A stretch of 64,000 nt of DNA from CAWHHZ01 sp963829355 (GCA_963829355.1 CAWHHZ010000001.1:301923-365922), one strand, 5' to 3'; shown: positions 17,436 to 27,752, counted from the first letter of the stretch. Made by a program: numbers and translations. The notes: a model not told the origin generated them from the letters alone.

Positions 17436-18383
17436 ATGAGCGCTGCAGCAGAACCAGCCACCGGCGGGGCGGTCGTTGCCCGGGGGCTTCGCAAGACTTA
17501 CGGTGATGTGGTCGCCGTGGATCACATCGATCTCGAGGTGCACCGCGGGGAGTGCTTCGGCCTGCTCGGACCGAACGGCGCCGGGAAGACGACCACGATC
17601 GAGATGCTCGAAGGGCTCACGACGCCCGACCACGGAGACATCGAGATTCTCGGCTCGAACTGGAACCGGGACGCGAACGCGATTCGGCAGCGCATCGGCC
17701 TCTCGCTCCAGGAGACTCAGCTCGCTGACAAGCTGACCGTGGTCGAGACTCTGCGGATGTTTCGATCGTTCTACGCGAAGGGACGCGACCCGGTTCAGCT
17801 TCTTCGCGAGCTCTCGCTGACTGAGAAGCGAAACGCGCGCGTCGGAAAGCTCTCGGGCGGACAGCGCCAGCGTCTTGCCGTCGCCACGGCTCTGATCGGT
17901 GATCCGGAAATTCTCTTCCTCGACGAGCCGACGACGGGGCTCGATCCGCAGAGCCGGCTCGAGCTGTGGGAACAGGTCCGCAGGTTCCGGCTGACCGGAG
18001 GAACGGTTCTGCTGACGACGCACTACATGGACGAGGCCGAGCGGCTGTGCGACCGTGTGGCGATCGTCGATCACGGCCGCATCATCGCGCAGGGAACTCC
18101 CGAGGAGCTGATCGCTTCGCTCGAGGCATCGAAGGTCGTGGAGCTGGCGACCGATCCGGAGATCAGCGAGGAGAAGCTTCTGACGGTGGCGGGTGTCAGT
18201 GGCAGTCATCGCCGCGGCCCGAACTGGTCGCTCAACGTCGACAACCTCGTCGAGACGGTGCCTGCTCTATCTGAAGCTTATCGAGAGCTCGAGCCGCACG
18301 CCTTGTTCATCTTATCCACTCACAACGCAACGCTCGAGGACCTCTTCGTGTCGCTCACCGGCAGGGAGCTGAGGGACGAATGA
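17436..18383 (+). CDS. ABC transporter ATPase (ABC-2 exporter)
   Basis: Protein of 315 residues. Walker A GPNGAGKTT near residue 45, signature LSGGQRQRLAVATAL near 140, Walker B LFLDEPTTGLDP near 163 and the switch His in LTTHYMDEAE near 198; the C-terminal 90 residues form the domain typical of CcmA/DrrA-type exporter ATPases. I take ATG 17436 (MSAAAEP) as start because the upstream extension is translated tandem repeat. Its stop overlaps the permease start (ATGA). Confidence 0.92.
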   Translation: MSAAAEPATGGAVVARGLRKTYGDVVAVDHIDLEVHRGECFGLLGPNGAGKTTTIEMLEGLTTPDHGDIEILGSNWNRDANAIRQRIGLSLQETQLADKLTVVETLRMFRSFYAKGRDPVQLLRELSLTEKRNARVGKLSGGQRQRLAVATALIGDPEILFLDEPTTGLDPQSRLELWEQVRRFRLTGGTVLLTTHYMDEAERLCDRVAIVDHGRIIAQGTPEELIASLEASKVVELATDPEISEEKLLTVAGVSGSHRRGPNWSLNVDNLVETVPALSEAYRELEPHALFILSTHNATLEDLFVSLTGRELRDE

Positions 18384-19426
18384 GCGCCCGGGACAAGCAT
18401 TCGCATCCGGCGATCGTCGAGCTCACTCTGGCCCGGTTCCGCGAGTTCATCCGCCAGCCCGAGGCACTGTTCTGGGTGTTCGCGTTTCCGCTCCTCCTGG
18501 CGATCGCGCTCGGCTTTGCGTTCAGGGAGACGGGGCCGGAGAGAGTGCCGATCGGCGTCGTAGCAGGAGAAACAGACGATCTCCGTGAAGTTTTGGCAGA
18601 CTCCCCGGCTCTGCTGCCGCGCGTCTACTCGAAAGAGCAGGGGAGAGAAGCTCTTCGGACGGGAAAGATCTCTCTTCTGGTGGAACGCGGCGAGACCCTG
18701 ACCTATCGGTTCGACCCGTCCCGGCCGGACTCCCGGATCGCCCGACTCGAAACGAACGACGCGATTCAGAAAGCGGGCGGACGAACCGACGCCGTTCCCG
18801 TCGAGAATCGCGAATCGTCCGAGCCGGGGTCGCGCTACATCGACTTTCTGATTCCAGGTCTGCTCGGAATGAATCTGATGGGGACCGGGATGTGGGGCGT
18901 TGGCTTTTCCGTGGCCACATCCCGTATGCAGAAGCTTCTCAAGCGGCTCGCGTCCACGCCGATGCGAAAGAGTCAGTACTTTCTCTCGCACATGCTCTCG
19001 CGCCTGACGTTTCTGATCCTCGAGGTCGTGACGATCGTAGCTTTCGGCTGGATCATCTTCGATGTGAAGGTCTATGGCTCTCTGCTTCTACTCGGCGTCG
19101 TCAGCGTCCTGGGTGCCTTCACGTTCTCGGGTCTCGGGCTTTTGACCGCATCGAGAGCGCAGACGATCGAGGGCGTGAGCGGACTGATGAATCTCGTGAT
19201 GGTCCCGATGTGGATCCTCTCGGGCGTCTTCTTCTCGTCCGAGCGTTTCCCGGACGCGATGCAGCCGTTCATCAGAGTCCTCCCTCTCACCGCGCTCAAC
19301 GACGCTCTGCGGGCCGTGATGATCGAGGGCCGTGGCATCGTGGCGATCTCCAGCGAGATCGGCATCCTCGTCGCCTGGTGCGTCCTGTCGTTCGTCGTCG
19401 CCCTGAAAATCTTCCGCTGGCAGTAG
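18380..19426 (+). CDS. ABC-2 type transporter permease
   Basis: Membrane protein of 348 residues: an N-terminal helix (about 30-50), a periplasmic domain of about 120 residues, then five helices with the ABC-2 pattern (ISFLIPGLLGMNLMGTGMWG, then FSGLGLLTASRAQTIEGVSGLMNLVMVPMW). It pairs with the ATPase upstream to form an exporter of unknown substrate (drug, lipid or polysaccharide). Confidence 0.9.
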   Translation: MSARDKHSHPAIVELTLARFREFIRQPEALFWVFAFPLLLAIALGFAFRETGPERVPIGVVAGETDDLREVLADSPALLPRVYSKEQGREALRTGKISLLVERGETLTYRFDPSRPDSRIARLETNDAIQKAGGRTDAVPVENRESSEPGSRYIDFLIPGLLGMNLMGTGMWGVGFSVATSRMQKLLKRLASTPMRKSQYFLSHMLSRLTFLILEVVTIVAFGWIIFDVKVYGSLLLLGVVSVLGAFTFSGLGLLTASRAQTIEGVSGLMNLVMVPMWILSGVFFSSERFPDAMQPFIRVLPLTALNDALRAVMIEGRGIVAISSEIGILVAWCVLSFVVALKIFRWQ

Positions 19427-19466
19427 CCGGTTTGCGGAGGCTGGACTGCCTGACGCCCGACCCCGC

Positions 19467-19635
19467 GTCACCCCGAGCGGGCGGGTGGGCGGGAAAGCGC
19501 GGCGGCCTCGCCAGCCGATATCAAGCAGCCCACGAGGACGAGAGGAGCCGCGGCGACGTGTTTCAAGAGGGTGGTTGCGGTAATCGCCGGTGGCGAGGCC
19601 TTCGCTTGCCCACCCCACGACCCGCTCAGGGTGAC
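19467..19635. repeat. GC-rich inverted-repeat element, copy 2
   Basis: Starts GTCACCCCGAGCGGGCGGGTGG and ends CCCGCTCAGGGTGAC, about 169 bases. Internal arms GGCCTCGCCA and TGGCGAGGCC also pair. Same family as 13269-13470, 22792-22958 and 33325-33490. Confidence 0.8.
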
Positions 19636-19726
19636 GAAGGGCAAAAGGACGCCCTGCGACATCGCGCGGGACGCGCGACCCACACGGACAGCCCGACCCA
19701 CACACACGGAGGCATGACCCTCGCGT

Positions 19727-19732
19727 TATCAT
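19727..19732 (+). promoter_or_regulatory. Putative -10 box of a leaderless mRNA
   Basis: TATCAT ends seven bases before ATG 19740. This spacing favours 19740 over the in-frame ATG at 19731 as the true start of the dehydrogenase gene. Confidence 0.45.
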
Positions 19733-19739
19733 GGCGAGC

Positions 19740-22700
19740 ATGAGTGAAGCACGTCCCCGGCATGGGGTTACCGCCGTTCGAGAGTTTCCCGCACGTGATG
19801 CTCTGGAGACCGATCTCCTCGCTTCCATCCGTGGTGAGGTGCAGTTCGATCGTGGTACCCGGGCGATGTATGCGACCGACGCCTCGAACTACCGCCACGT
19901 TCCGATCGGCGTCGTCTTTCCGCGTGACACGGCCGACGTCATGACTGCCGTTTCCGTTGCGCGAAAGCACGACGCACCACTCCTCGGACGAGGTGGAGGA
20001 ACTTCACTCGCCGGACAGTGCTGCAACGTCGCTCTGGTTCTCGACATGTCGCGTCACATGAACGCGATCCTCGAGGTCGACCCGGACGGCCAGAGAGCGC
20101 GGGTGCAGCCGGGCGTCATTCTCGATTCGCTCCGCGACCGCGCCGAGGTGCATGGGCTGACATTCGGGCCCGATCCCGCCACACACGACCGATGCACCCT
20201 CGGCGGGATGATCGGCAACAACTCGTGCGGCGTGCACTCGATCATGTCGGGCAAGACCGACGCGAACATCGAGTCGCTCGAAGTGCTGACGTACGACGGC
20301 GTGAAGCTGAAAGTCGGACCGACGTCCGACGAAGAGCTCGCATCAATCATCGCCGGTGGAGGTCGCCGCGGCGAGATCTACGCGGCGATGAAGTCGATCC
20401 GCGATCGCTACGGAGACCAGATCCGCAAGCGCTTTCCGAAGATTCCCCGCAACGTCTCCGGCTACAACCTCGAGCAGCTTCTTCCGGAGAACGGATTCAA
20501 TGTCGCCCGCGCACTCGTCGGAACCGAGTCGACATGCGCGATCACCCTGGAGGCGACGACGATTCTCGTGCCCTCTCCCCCGAAGCGGGTTCTCGTCGTG
20601 GTCGGCTACGAGGACGTCTTCATGGCGGCAGACGCGGTGCCGGAGATCATGAGCTTCGAACCGATCGGACTCGAAGGAATCGACGACAATCTCATCCGTG
20701 CCATGACGCGCAAGAACCTCTACCCGGAGGCGATCGAGCTTCTGCCGGCCGGCCGGGGCTGGCTTCTCGTCGAGTTCGGCGGCGTGGACGCAGGACGAGG
20801 CGGTGGAGAAGGCTTCCCGGCTCACGGCGAAGCTCGATCGGAAGCGGAAGAACAAGCCGAGCTGGCGGATGTTCGACGAGCCTTCTCTCGCAAAAGTCGT
20901 ATGGAAGACGCGCGAATCCGCCCTCGGGGCGACCGCCGTCGTGCCCGGTCAGCCGCACTCGTGGGAAGGGTGGGAGGATGCCGCGGTTCCGCCGGAGAAG
21001 CTCGGTCGATACCTGCGCGATCTTCACAAACTCATGGACGAGTTCGGCTACCGGACGAATCTTTACGGTCACTTCGGCGACGGATGCGTCCACACGCGCA
21101 TCAATTTCGATTTCGAGTCGGCAGCCCGGAGTTCGTGACTTCCGCTCCTTCGTCGAACGGGCCGCAGAGCTCGTCGTCAGCCTCGGAGGATCGCTCTCCG
21201 GGGAGCATGGAGACGGACAGGCCCGGGCGGAGCTGCTGCCGATCATGTTCGGCGAAGAGCTGATCGAAGCATTCCGCGAGTTCAAGCGCGCCTGGGATCC
21301 CGGAGTGGAAGATGAATCCGGGCAAGGTGGTCGACCCTTACCGGATCGACGAGAACCTCCGCATCGGCCCGGAGTGGAATCCGTGGAGACCCGATACGCA
21401 GTTCCGCTTTCCTCAGGACGAAGGGCTCTCTGGCTGAAGCGACCGTCAGATGCGTCGGTGTCGGTGCATGCCGCCGGGAAGAGGGCGGAACGATGTGCCC
21501 GAGCTACAAAGTGACTCGGGAGGAGAAGCACTCGACCCGCGGACGGGCGCGACTCCTTTTCGAGATGCTCGAGGGTGAAGTGCTTCCAGACGGCTGGGAT
21601 AGCAAGGAAGTCCACGAGGCACTCGATCTCTGCCTCGCCTGTAAAGGGTGCCGCGCCGAATGTCCTGCGATCGTCGACATGGCAACCTACAAAGCGGAGT
21701 TCCTCTACCACCATTACAAGGGACGGCTGCGACCGCGATCAGCTTACGCGATGGGCCTGATTCCGTATTGGGCAAAACTCGCGAGTCTCGCCCCAACTCT
21801 CGTGAACGGCGTTCTCGATAATCATCTCGTCGCGCGTATCGGCAAATGGATCGCGGGCGTATCGCCGGAGCGTGAACTGCCGCGATTCGCAGCGCGCCGC
21901 TTCCGGCAGCGTTTCCAGGAGAAGCCGACCAACGGCGGATCCGAGCGGGTGCTGCTGTGGCCTGACACGTTCAATGATCGGTTTCGTCCTGACACGGCGA
22001 TGGCGGCGGCAACGGTCCTGGAGAAAGCTGGTTTCCGCGTCGACCTCCCGCCTGACGGACTCTGCTGCGGGCGCCCGTTCTACGACTTCGGATTCCTCGG
22101 TCTGGCGAAATCACATCTGCGGAAGATCCTCGACACTCTCCGGGACGAGCTTCGATCAGGAACTCTCATCGTCGGGATCGAACCGAGCTGCGTGGCCGTG
22201 TTCCGTGACGAGCTCGTCAATCTCTTTCCGGATGATGACGACGCCCGCCGGCTGAGCGCACAGACGCTGACCTTGGCGGAAGCACTCGCACGCGCGCCGA
22301 AGCGTCTCTCCCTGCGGTCGCTCGACGCGTCAGCGATCATGCAGGGCCACTGTCATCACAAGGCTGTGATGAAGATGGCGCCGGACCTGGACCTGCTCGA
22401 GCGTGCCGGCGTGACCATCACGAACGAGGATTTCGGTTGCTGCGGAATGGCCGGAGCTTTCGGTTTCGAGGAGGAGCACTACGATGTCTCCGTCGCAGTG
22501 GGCGAGCAGAAGCTCCTTCCCGCCGTACGCGCCTCCTCGATCGATACGCTCATCGTCGCCGACGGCTTCAGTTGCCGCGAGCAGATCGAACAGGAGACAG
22601 GCCGCCAGCCCGCTCCATCTCGCCGAAGTCCTGCTCGAGTCACTCGGCGAGACGCTGCCGGAGGACAAGCCGGATGACGAACGCCCCGGCACACTTCCGC

Positions 22701-22771
22701 TGGTGCTCGGCGCAGCCGCCGCGATCACCGGAGCGTGGCTATTGTGGAAGCTCGTGAATCGGAAGAAGTGA
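19740..22771 (+). pseudogene. Glycolate/D-lactate dehydrogenase fusion (FAD + 4Fe-4S), five frameshifts
   Basis: The pieces together spell one protein of about 1008 residues. They are an FAD-binding oxidase domain (PLLGRGGGTSLAGQ, GNNSCGVHS), an oxidase C-domain ending in GEHGDGQAR, two 4Fe-4S clusters (CVGVGACR...MCP; CLACKGCRAECP) and two CCG domains (GLCCGRPFYDFG, DFGCCGMAGAFG). The frame changes near 20787, 21131, 21308, 21433 and 22602, each time as if one extra base were present; 3032 bases minus five is exactly 1009 codons. No domain is missing. Intact relatives oxidise D-2-hydroxy acids and pass electrons on. Either the sequence carries insertion errors or the gene is freshly broken. 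ORFs 19731-21263 and 21493-22677 are its largest pieces. Confidence 0.85.
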
Positions 22772-22791
22772 AGGGCAGCAGACTCTGATCT

Positions 22792-22958
22792 GTCATCCCG
22801 AGCGGGCGGGAGGGCGGGCATGCGAGGGATCTCGCCATCCACGAGTATGTAGCGCACGAGAAGGAAGCGGATGCGGCCGGGGATTGCTCGCGTTGGGGCT
22901 GCACCGCTCGTTTGGGGAGGCCCTTCGCTTTCCCGCCCGCCCACCCGCTCAGGGTGAC
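22792..22958. repeat. GC-rich inverted-repeat element, copy 3
   Basis: Starts GTCATCCCGAGCGGGCGGGAGGG and ends CCCGCCCACCCGCTCAGGGTGAC. Same family as 13269-13470. It directly follows the stop of the dehydrogenase. Confidence 0.8.
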
Positions 22959-23026
22959 CGGGGCTGACGGTGTCACTCTCCCAGTGCTCACGTGCCCCGT
23001 CTGATGCAACTATCCCCCACCTCCGT

Positions 23027-23032
23027 TAAACT
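23027..23032 (+). promoter_or_regulatory. Putative -10 box of a leaderless mRNA
   Basis: TAAACT ends eight bases before ATG 23041, with no Shine-Dalgarno between. Confidence 0.4.
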
Positions 23033-23040
23033 GTGCCGCG

Positions 23041-23820
23041 ATGGAACGACTCGAGGAAGTGATCGTTCCTCGGGATCACCGTTTTCCGCTCATCGACAGC
23101 GACCTTCACCTCTTGTGCATTCCGTCACTTCGGGGCGAGCTGGTCGAGATTTATCGGACACACGAATGGGTCTATGACCTCGTTCGTGAACAGGCGGATG
23201 TCGGTGAGATTCGAGGGCGGCATCCGGTTCTCACGGGGGTGATCGCCGATCGGCCCGCCGTGGTGAAGCGTCTGTTCCATGGAGGCTCGACTGCCGCTCT
23301 CTGGAAAGACCGGTTTCTGACGACCCGCCGCGCGTTCTGCGTGAAGGACGCCGTCGAGCACCTCGCCGAGCACGAGATTCGAACACCCGCTCTGCTCTTT
23401 CTCACCTGGATACGTCGGAACGGTCTGGTTCGAGCAGAGATCGGATTCGAGCGGATCTTCGGCAAAGATGCGGACCATTACTTCTTCGAGAGCGCAGCGC
23501 CGCCTGATGACTGGAAGGAGAAGGCGGCGCAGATCGGAAAGCTCGCCGCAACCCTTCACCTCAGCAAGTTCGAGCATGGCGACCTGAACCTCATGAATAT
23601 CTTCTTCTCTCGGGAGGGAGAGTCCTACATCCTGGATCTCGACAAGGTCGAGCTTCATCCGGAAGGTCTGAGCTCATCGACTCGAACCCGCAATCTCTCG
23701 CGGCTCGAGCGGTCGATCCGAAAGCAGGGGCGGTTGCACGAACGGCCTCATCGCTTCGTCGATGAAGTCGTCGAACGCGTCATCCAGTCCTATGAACGAC
23801 ACCTCCAGAATCCCGGCTGA
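23041..23820 (+). CDS. Lipopolysaccharide kinase (Kdo/WaaP kinase family)
   Basis: Protein of 259 residues with a reduced protein-kinase fold. Lys in AVVKRLFHGG binds ATP, HGDLNLMNIF (about residue 180) is the catalytic loop with Asp, and ILDLDKVEL supplies the metal-binding Asp. This HGDLN form is typical of KdkA/WaaP/InaA kinases that phosphorylate Kdo or heptose of the LPS inner core. It overlaps the glycosyltransferase gene that follows, and kdtA and lpxK lie 3 kb on, so a role in LPS core assembly is likely. The precise sugar target is not decided by the sequence. Confidence 0.88.
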   Translation: MERLEEVIVPRDHRFPLIDSDLHLLCIPSLRGELVEIYRTHEWVYDLVREQADVGEIRGRHPVLTGVIADRPAVVKRLFHGGSTAALWKDRFLTTRRAFCVKDAVEHLAEHEIRTPALLFLTWIRRNGLVRAEIGFERIFGKDADHYFFESAAPPDDWKEKAAQIGKLAATLHLSKFEHGDLNLMNIFFSREGESYILDLDKVELHPEGLSSSTRTRNLSRLERSIRKQGRLHERPHRFVDEVVERVIQSYERHLQNPG

Positions 23821-24829
23821 GAGAATCTGCCTCCTCCGTCTCGGAGCGTTCGGCGATACCGTTCACGCCCTGGCTCTGGTGAATGGTCTGCGCCAGCTGT
23901 ATCCGAACGCTCATCTCACATGGATTCTGGAGCCTGTGCCTTACGAGATCGCGAAGGAACAGCCCGAGGTGGACGAGTTTCTGATCTTCCGCCCGGGCAG
24001 AGGAATCGCTGGATGGCGTGAGCTTCGCCATGAACTGAAAGACAGGGACCGATTCGATCTTCTCCTCGTACCACAGGTCAGCCTGCGCTCGAGCTTCGTT
24101 TCCGCACTCGTTCCGGCGGACATCAAGCTCGGTTTCGACTGGAACAGATCGAGGGAAGGACACTGGTGGTTCGTCAACCGCCACCTCCCCTCAGGCCGCA
24201 TCCGTCACGCACAGGATCTCTTTCTCGAGTTTCTCACGTACCTCGGGCTGCACTCGTACGAGCCGGAGTGGCGTCTCCACCTCACCGAAGAAGAGCTAGG
24301 CAGGCAGCGTGACTTCTTCGACGAGATCGGTGCGCCGGTGCTCGCACTCGTCGTTGCGTCTTCAGCTCCGGAGAAGGACTGGGCGCCCGAGAACTACGCG
24401 GCGGTCGCTGACAAGGCCCGAGACGATCTCGGACTCGTGCCGATGCTCGTCGGTGGTCCCTCCGCACGCGAACGGGAGATCGCCGAGAGCGTTGCCGCAC
24501 AGATGAGCGAACCGCCGGTGTTTGCTCTCGACCGGCCCGTCAGGGACATGCTCTGGAAGCTGCATGGTCTCGAGGGTCGTCGTGGCGCCGGACACCGGAC
24601 CCCTGCACGCGGCGGTCGCCATGAACCGGCCTACGGTCGGTCTCTACGGCTACTCGAATCCTCGGAGATGCGGACCGTACAGCCGCTTCCATGATCTCCT
24701 GATCGACGCCTACACCGATCCCGGCGAGGAGCGCACGATCTCGAGGCGTACGAAAGAAATCGGATGAGCCGCATCACCCCCGAGATGGTGATCGAGAAGA
24801 TCGGGCTGGCGCTGCAGCGCTACGAGTGA
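23792..24829 (+). CDS. Glycosyltransferase family 9 (heptosyltransferase-like), frameshifted
   Basis: Starts at ATG 23792, inside the end of the kinase gene. The N-domain RICLLRLGAFGDTVHALALVNGL and the C-domain VVVAPDTGPLHAAVA, with VGLYG, are hallmarks of ADP-heptose:LPS heptosyltransferases. The frame changes near 24572 (as one extra base), splitting ELHG-like text from SRVVVAPDTG. A second change near 24763 is needed to reach the natural end SRITPEMVIEKIGLALQRYE at 24829. The open frame from the start ends at 24694. Read together, the protein has the normal length of about 345 residues. Confidence 0.82.
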
Positions 24830-24834
24830 GGGTG

Positions 24835-24905
24835 TTGGGGGTTAGTCGTTGGTCGCGGGTCGTTATCGTTGGTCATCGGTCGGTGTCATTGGGTCATCGG
24901 TCGTC
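24835..24905. repeat. Short tandem repeats (GTCGTTGG / GTCATCGG words)
   Basis: Degenerate units such as GTCGTTG, GTCATCG and GTCATTGG follow each other with a period of seven to eight. They abut the palindromic element at 24921. Confidence 0.65.
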
Positions 24906-24920
24906 ACGGTCCGGGGCATC

Positions 24921-25150
24921 AAGACGTCCCGGAGGGACGATGGCCATTAGCCGGTGGTAGCCCCGGCAGGGGCAACCACCGGAACAGCCAGCCCCACAAG
25001 GTGCATCCCGGAGGGATGCGGGAGGCGTCGACGCGGCCCTGCGTTCTTTCGGCACCCCTCCGGGGTGCAACGAAATCCTATGGTCGCACGTGACCGGTGG
25101 TTGCGCCTCCGGCGCTACCACCGGCTAATGGCCGTCACGCCTCCGGCGTG
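24921..25150. repeat. Palindromic element, GGCCATTAGCCGGTGGTAGC family, copy 1
   Basis: Two outer arms mirror each other: GGCCATTAGCCGGTGGTAGC...GGCAACCACCGG on the left and CCGGTGGTTGC...GCTACCACCGGCTAATGGCC on the right. Inner small palindromes such as GCATCCCGGAGGGATGC lie between. Related copies: 37755-37857 (left half only) and 47169-47394. It fills the gap between the glycosyltransferase and hflX. Confidence 0.82.
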
Positions 25151-25190
25151 ATCCCGCACGATCGACTAATGACTCACGACCATCGACTCA

Positions 25191-26447
25191 CTACCCAACG
25201 ATGAAGCGCTCAAAGAGGTGCCTCGCTTCATCGGGGATCCAGGCGGTCACGACGAGTCCCTCGTCGTTCGACTCGCGGCCGTGAACTTTACCGACATCGT
25301 AGATCTGCGACAGGGCTTTTGATTCGGCGGCGGGAATGTGGAGCTCGACGGTCGAGCCGCCGCGTTTCTCGCGTTTCCGGATCATATCCTCGAGCTGATC
25401 GATCCCGTCCCCCTCGAGGGCGGAGACCCACGCCTTCACACCGGCGAGGTCGATTCGCGGCTCGTGATCGAAACGATCGATCTTGTTGTACACCGTGATG
25501 ACGCGTTCCGGAGGGATCCCGAGATCCGCGAGAACCTCATTGCCGACCACTTCCTGATCGTCGTACTGCGGGTGGCTGAAGTCAACGACGTGGAGGACGA
25601 GATCTGCCGAGACCGCCTCTTCCATGGTGGAGCGGAACGATGCGACGAGATGGTGAGGGAGTTTCCTCACGAATCCGACGGTGTCGATCATGACGGTCTC
25701 GCGCGGAGTCTCGAATCCCGCTTTGCGCAGACGCGAGTCGAGCGTCGCAAACAACTTGTTCGCGGCGTAAGTCTCGTCCCCGGTCAGCCGATTGAAGAGA
25801 GTCGACTTGCCAGCGTTGGTGTAACCGACCAGCGCCACGGTGAACGTCGCGTGCCGCCCGTCACGCTGCGTCTTCCGCGTCCGCTCGATCTTCTCCAGAT
25901 CGCTTCGGAGCCTGCTGATCCGGTCGCGGACGAGCCGCCGGTCGATCTCGAGCTGCGTTTCACCCACGCCTCTGGTTCCGATACCGCCGGCCTGTCTGGA
26001 GAGATGGCTCCATTGCCGCGTCAGACGAGGCAGCAGATACTGGAGCTGCGCGAGCTCGACCTGCGTCTTTGCTTCCCGGGTCCGCGCCCTCCCCGCAAAG
26101 ATGTCGAGGATCAGCGTGCTGCGGTCGATGACCTTGACGGGAATCGCCTTTTCGAGGTTTCGGATCTGTCCCGGAGAGAGATCGTCATCGAATACCACGA
26201 CCGAAGCTTCGAGGCTGCTCGCGAGATGCGCGACCTCCTCGGCCTTACCCTTCCCGATGTAGGTCGCCGGGTCGGGCGACGGGCGGTCCTGCACGACGCG
26301 CGCGAGCGCTTCTCCGCCAGCGGCCTCGATCAGCTTCTCGAGCTCGTCGAGATGGTCATCCACCGCGTTGGCGGCGCGCGTACGCAGCGACAGCCCTACG
26401 ATGATCGCCCGTTCACGCTCTTTGAGTCGTTCTGGATTCGTCAGCAA
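25191..26447 (-). CDS. hflX: GTPase HflX
   Basis: Protein of 418 residues. The HflX N-domain (VVFDDDLSPGQIRNLE, then the RARTREAKTQVELAQLQYLLPRL helix) is followed by a G domain with G1 GYTNAGKST near residue 213, G3 DTVGF and G4 NKID. HflX binds the large ribosomal subunit and rescues stalled or heat-damaged ribosomes. The start is read as TTG 26447; an alternative internal start cannot be excluded. It is divergent from kdtA, with about 60 bases between. Confidence 0.94.
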   Translation of the reverse strand: MLTNPERLKERERAIIVGLSLRTRAANAVDDHLDELEKLIEAAGGEALARVVQDRPSPDPATYIGKGKAEEVAHLASSLEASVVVFDDDLSPGQIRNLEKAIPVKVIDRSTLILDIFAGRARTREAKTQVELAQLQYLLPRLTRQWSHLSRQAGGIGTRGVGETQLEIDRRLVRDRISRLRSDLEKIERTRKTQRDGRHATFTVALVGYTNAGKSTLFNRLTGDETYAANKLFATLDSRLRKAGFETPRETVMIDTVGFVRKLPHHLVASFRSTMEEAVSADLVLHVVDFSHPQYDDQEVVGNEVLADLGIPPERVITVYNKIDRFDHEPRIDLAGVKAWVSALEGDGIDQLEDMIRKREKRGGSTVELHIPAAESKALSQIYDVGKVHGRESNDEGLVVTAWIPDEARHLFERFIVG

Positions 26448-26470
26448 TGTCTCATCCGATGGGGCCGAAC

Positions 26471-26500
26471 TTGACGCTCGGAATCATCGCCCTTCATTAT
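26471..26500 (+). promoter_or_regulatory. Putative sigma-70 promoter of kdtA
   Basis: TTGACG (26471-26476) and CATTAT (26495-26500) are 18 bases apart. The -10 box ends seven bases before ATG 26508, which fits a leaderless start at 26508. Confidence 0.5.
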
Positions 26501-27752
26501 GCCCCGCATGTTCTTCATTTACGAGGTTGTACTGAGCCTCGTATTCGTTCTGCTCCTCCCGGCCTTCTTCGTCCTCAGGCTGATCCGCGGCAAACCCACC
26601 GGCGGTTTCGCCCAGAGGATGGGTCTGCGTCTCGGCCGCGGGTCGCACGATCTTTGGATCCACGCGGTTTCGGTCGGCGAGGTCGCTGCGGCCCGGGTGA
26701 TTGTCGACAAGGTTCTCGATCTGCGGCCGGGAACGACCATTCTCGTCACCACGACCACAGTCACAGGACAGACTCTCGCCCGCCGCATATTCCACGACGC
26801 CACCGTCACGTGGTTCCCGTTCGACTTCAGTGTCATCGTCAACGGTTTCATCAATGCGTACCAGCCGTCCTCCTACGTGACGATCGAGACCGAGCTCTGG
26901 CCGAATATCGCGCGCATTCTCCACGCTCGAGGAATCCCGGCACTTCTCGTCAACGGCCGCATCTCCGACAGATCGTTTCCCCGCTACAGAATGATCCGGC
27001 CTCTCGCTCGGCAGATCCTCCGCAGATATCGTTCCATCCTTGCGCGGGAGCAAGTCGACCGGGAGCGCTTCATCGCAATGGGAGCGGATCCGGAGCAGGT
27101 CTCGGTCGCCGGCAACGTGAAATTCGACTACGAGCCGTCCGACGCGCCGCTCGACTTCGTCGACGAGCTGGAGGCCGTCCTGGTAGGGCGCGCACTGTTC
27201 GTGGCCGGTTCGACGACGCCCGGCGAAGAAGAGCTGCTCACGGAGATCATTCCCTCGATTACCTCCCGCGGAGTCGTGACGATTCTCGCCCCCAGAAAAC
27301 CGGGCCGTTTCGACGAGGTTGCTTCGCTGCTCGAACAGAAGAAGATTCGTTTTGTCCGTCGCAGCGCACTGCAGCCGGGCACCGATGCGGACGTGATTCT
27401 GCTCGATACGATCGGCGAGCTATCACGGCTCTACCGTCACGCACGCGCCGCCTTCGTCGGAGGAAGCCTCGTCCCGTCGGGCGGTCACAATCCGATCGAG
27501 CCGGCCGCCGTCGGCGTGCCTGTTGCGTTCGGTCCTCACATGAATAATTTTCGCGACATCAGCTCTGCTCTCGTCCGTTCGGGCGCAGGGGTAACAGTCG
27601 CCGACCCGGGCGAGCTCGAGTCGTTCATTCTCGAGACCGTAGAGAACGATGAGACCCACGCGAGACGCTCGAATGCCGCACTCGAAACAGTCGTGGCGAA
27701 TCGCGGAGCCGCCGCACGCATCGCCACGCAGATCGTGGGGATGATCGGATGA
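26499..27752 (+). CDS. kdtA: 3-deoxy-D-manno-octulosonic acid (Kdo) transferase
   Basis: Protein of 417 residues (from ATG 26499; the second ATG at 26508 is equally plausible). An N-terminal membrane anchor (about 4-24) is followed by the GT30 domain: LWIHAVSVGEVAAA near residue 48, TTTTVTGQ near 85, the FVAGSTTPGEEE nucleotide-sugar region near 228 and FVGGSLVPSGGHNPIEPA near 322. It adds Kdo to lipid IVA on the inner face of the inner membrane. First gene of kdtA-lpxK-acyltransferase, with ATGA overlap to lpxK. Confidence 0.95.
   Translation: MPRMFFIYEVVLSLVFVLLLPAFFVLRLIRGKPTGGFAQRMGLRLGRGSHDLWIHAVSVGEVAAARVIVDKVLDLRPGTTILVTTTTVTGQTLARRIFHDATVTWFPFDFSVIVNGFINAYQPSSYVTIETELWPNIARILHARGIPALLVNGRISDRSFPRYRMIRPLARQILRRYRSILAREQVDRERFIAMGADPEQVSVAGNVKFDYEPSDAPLDFVDELEAVLVGRALFVAGSTTPGEEELLTEIIPSITSRGVVTILAPRKPGRFDEVASLLEQKKIRFVRRSALQPGTDADVILLDTIGELSRLYRHARAAFVGGSLVPSGGHNPIEPAAVGVPVAFGPHMNNFRDISSALVRSGAGVTVADPGELESFILETVENDETHARRSNAALETVVANRGAAARIATQIVGMIG

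Noticed and set aside
19740..22771. Programmed ribosomal frameshifting as the explanation of the broken dehydrogenase
   Set aside because: The five sites share no common slippery sequence or stimulatory structure, and several unrelated genes show similar changes; sequence error is simpler. Kept only as a testable alternative.
24835..25150. CRISPR array
   Set aside because: Repeats are contiguous tandem words and palindromes without regular spacers, and no cas gene is nearby.
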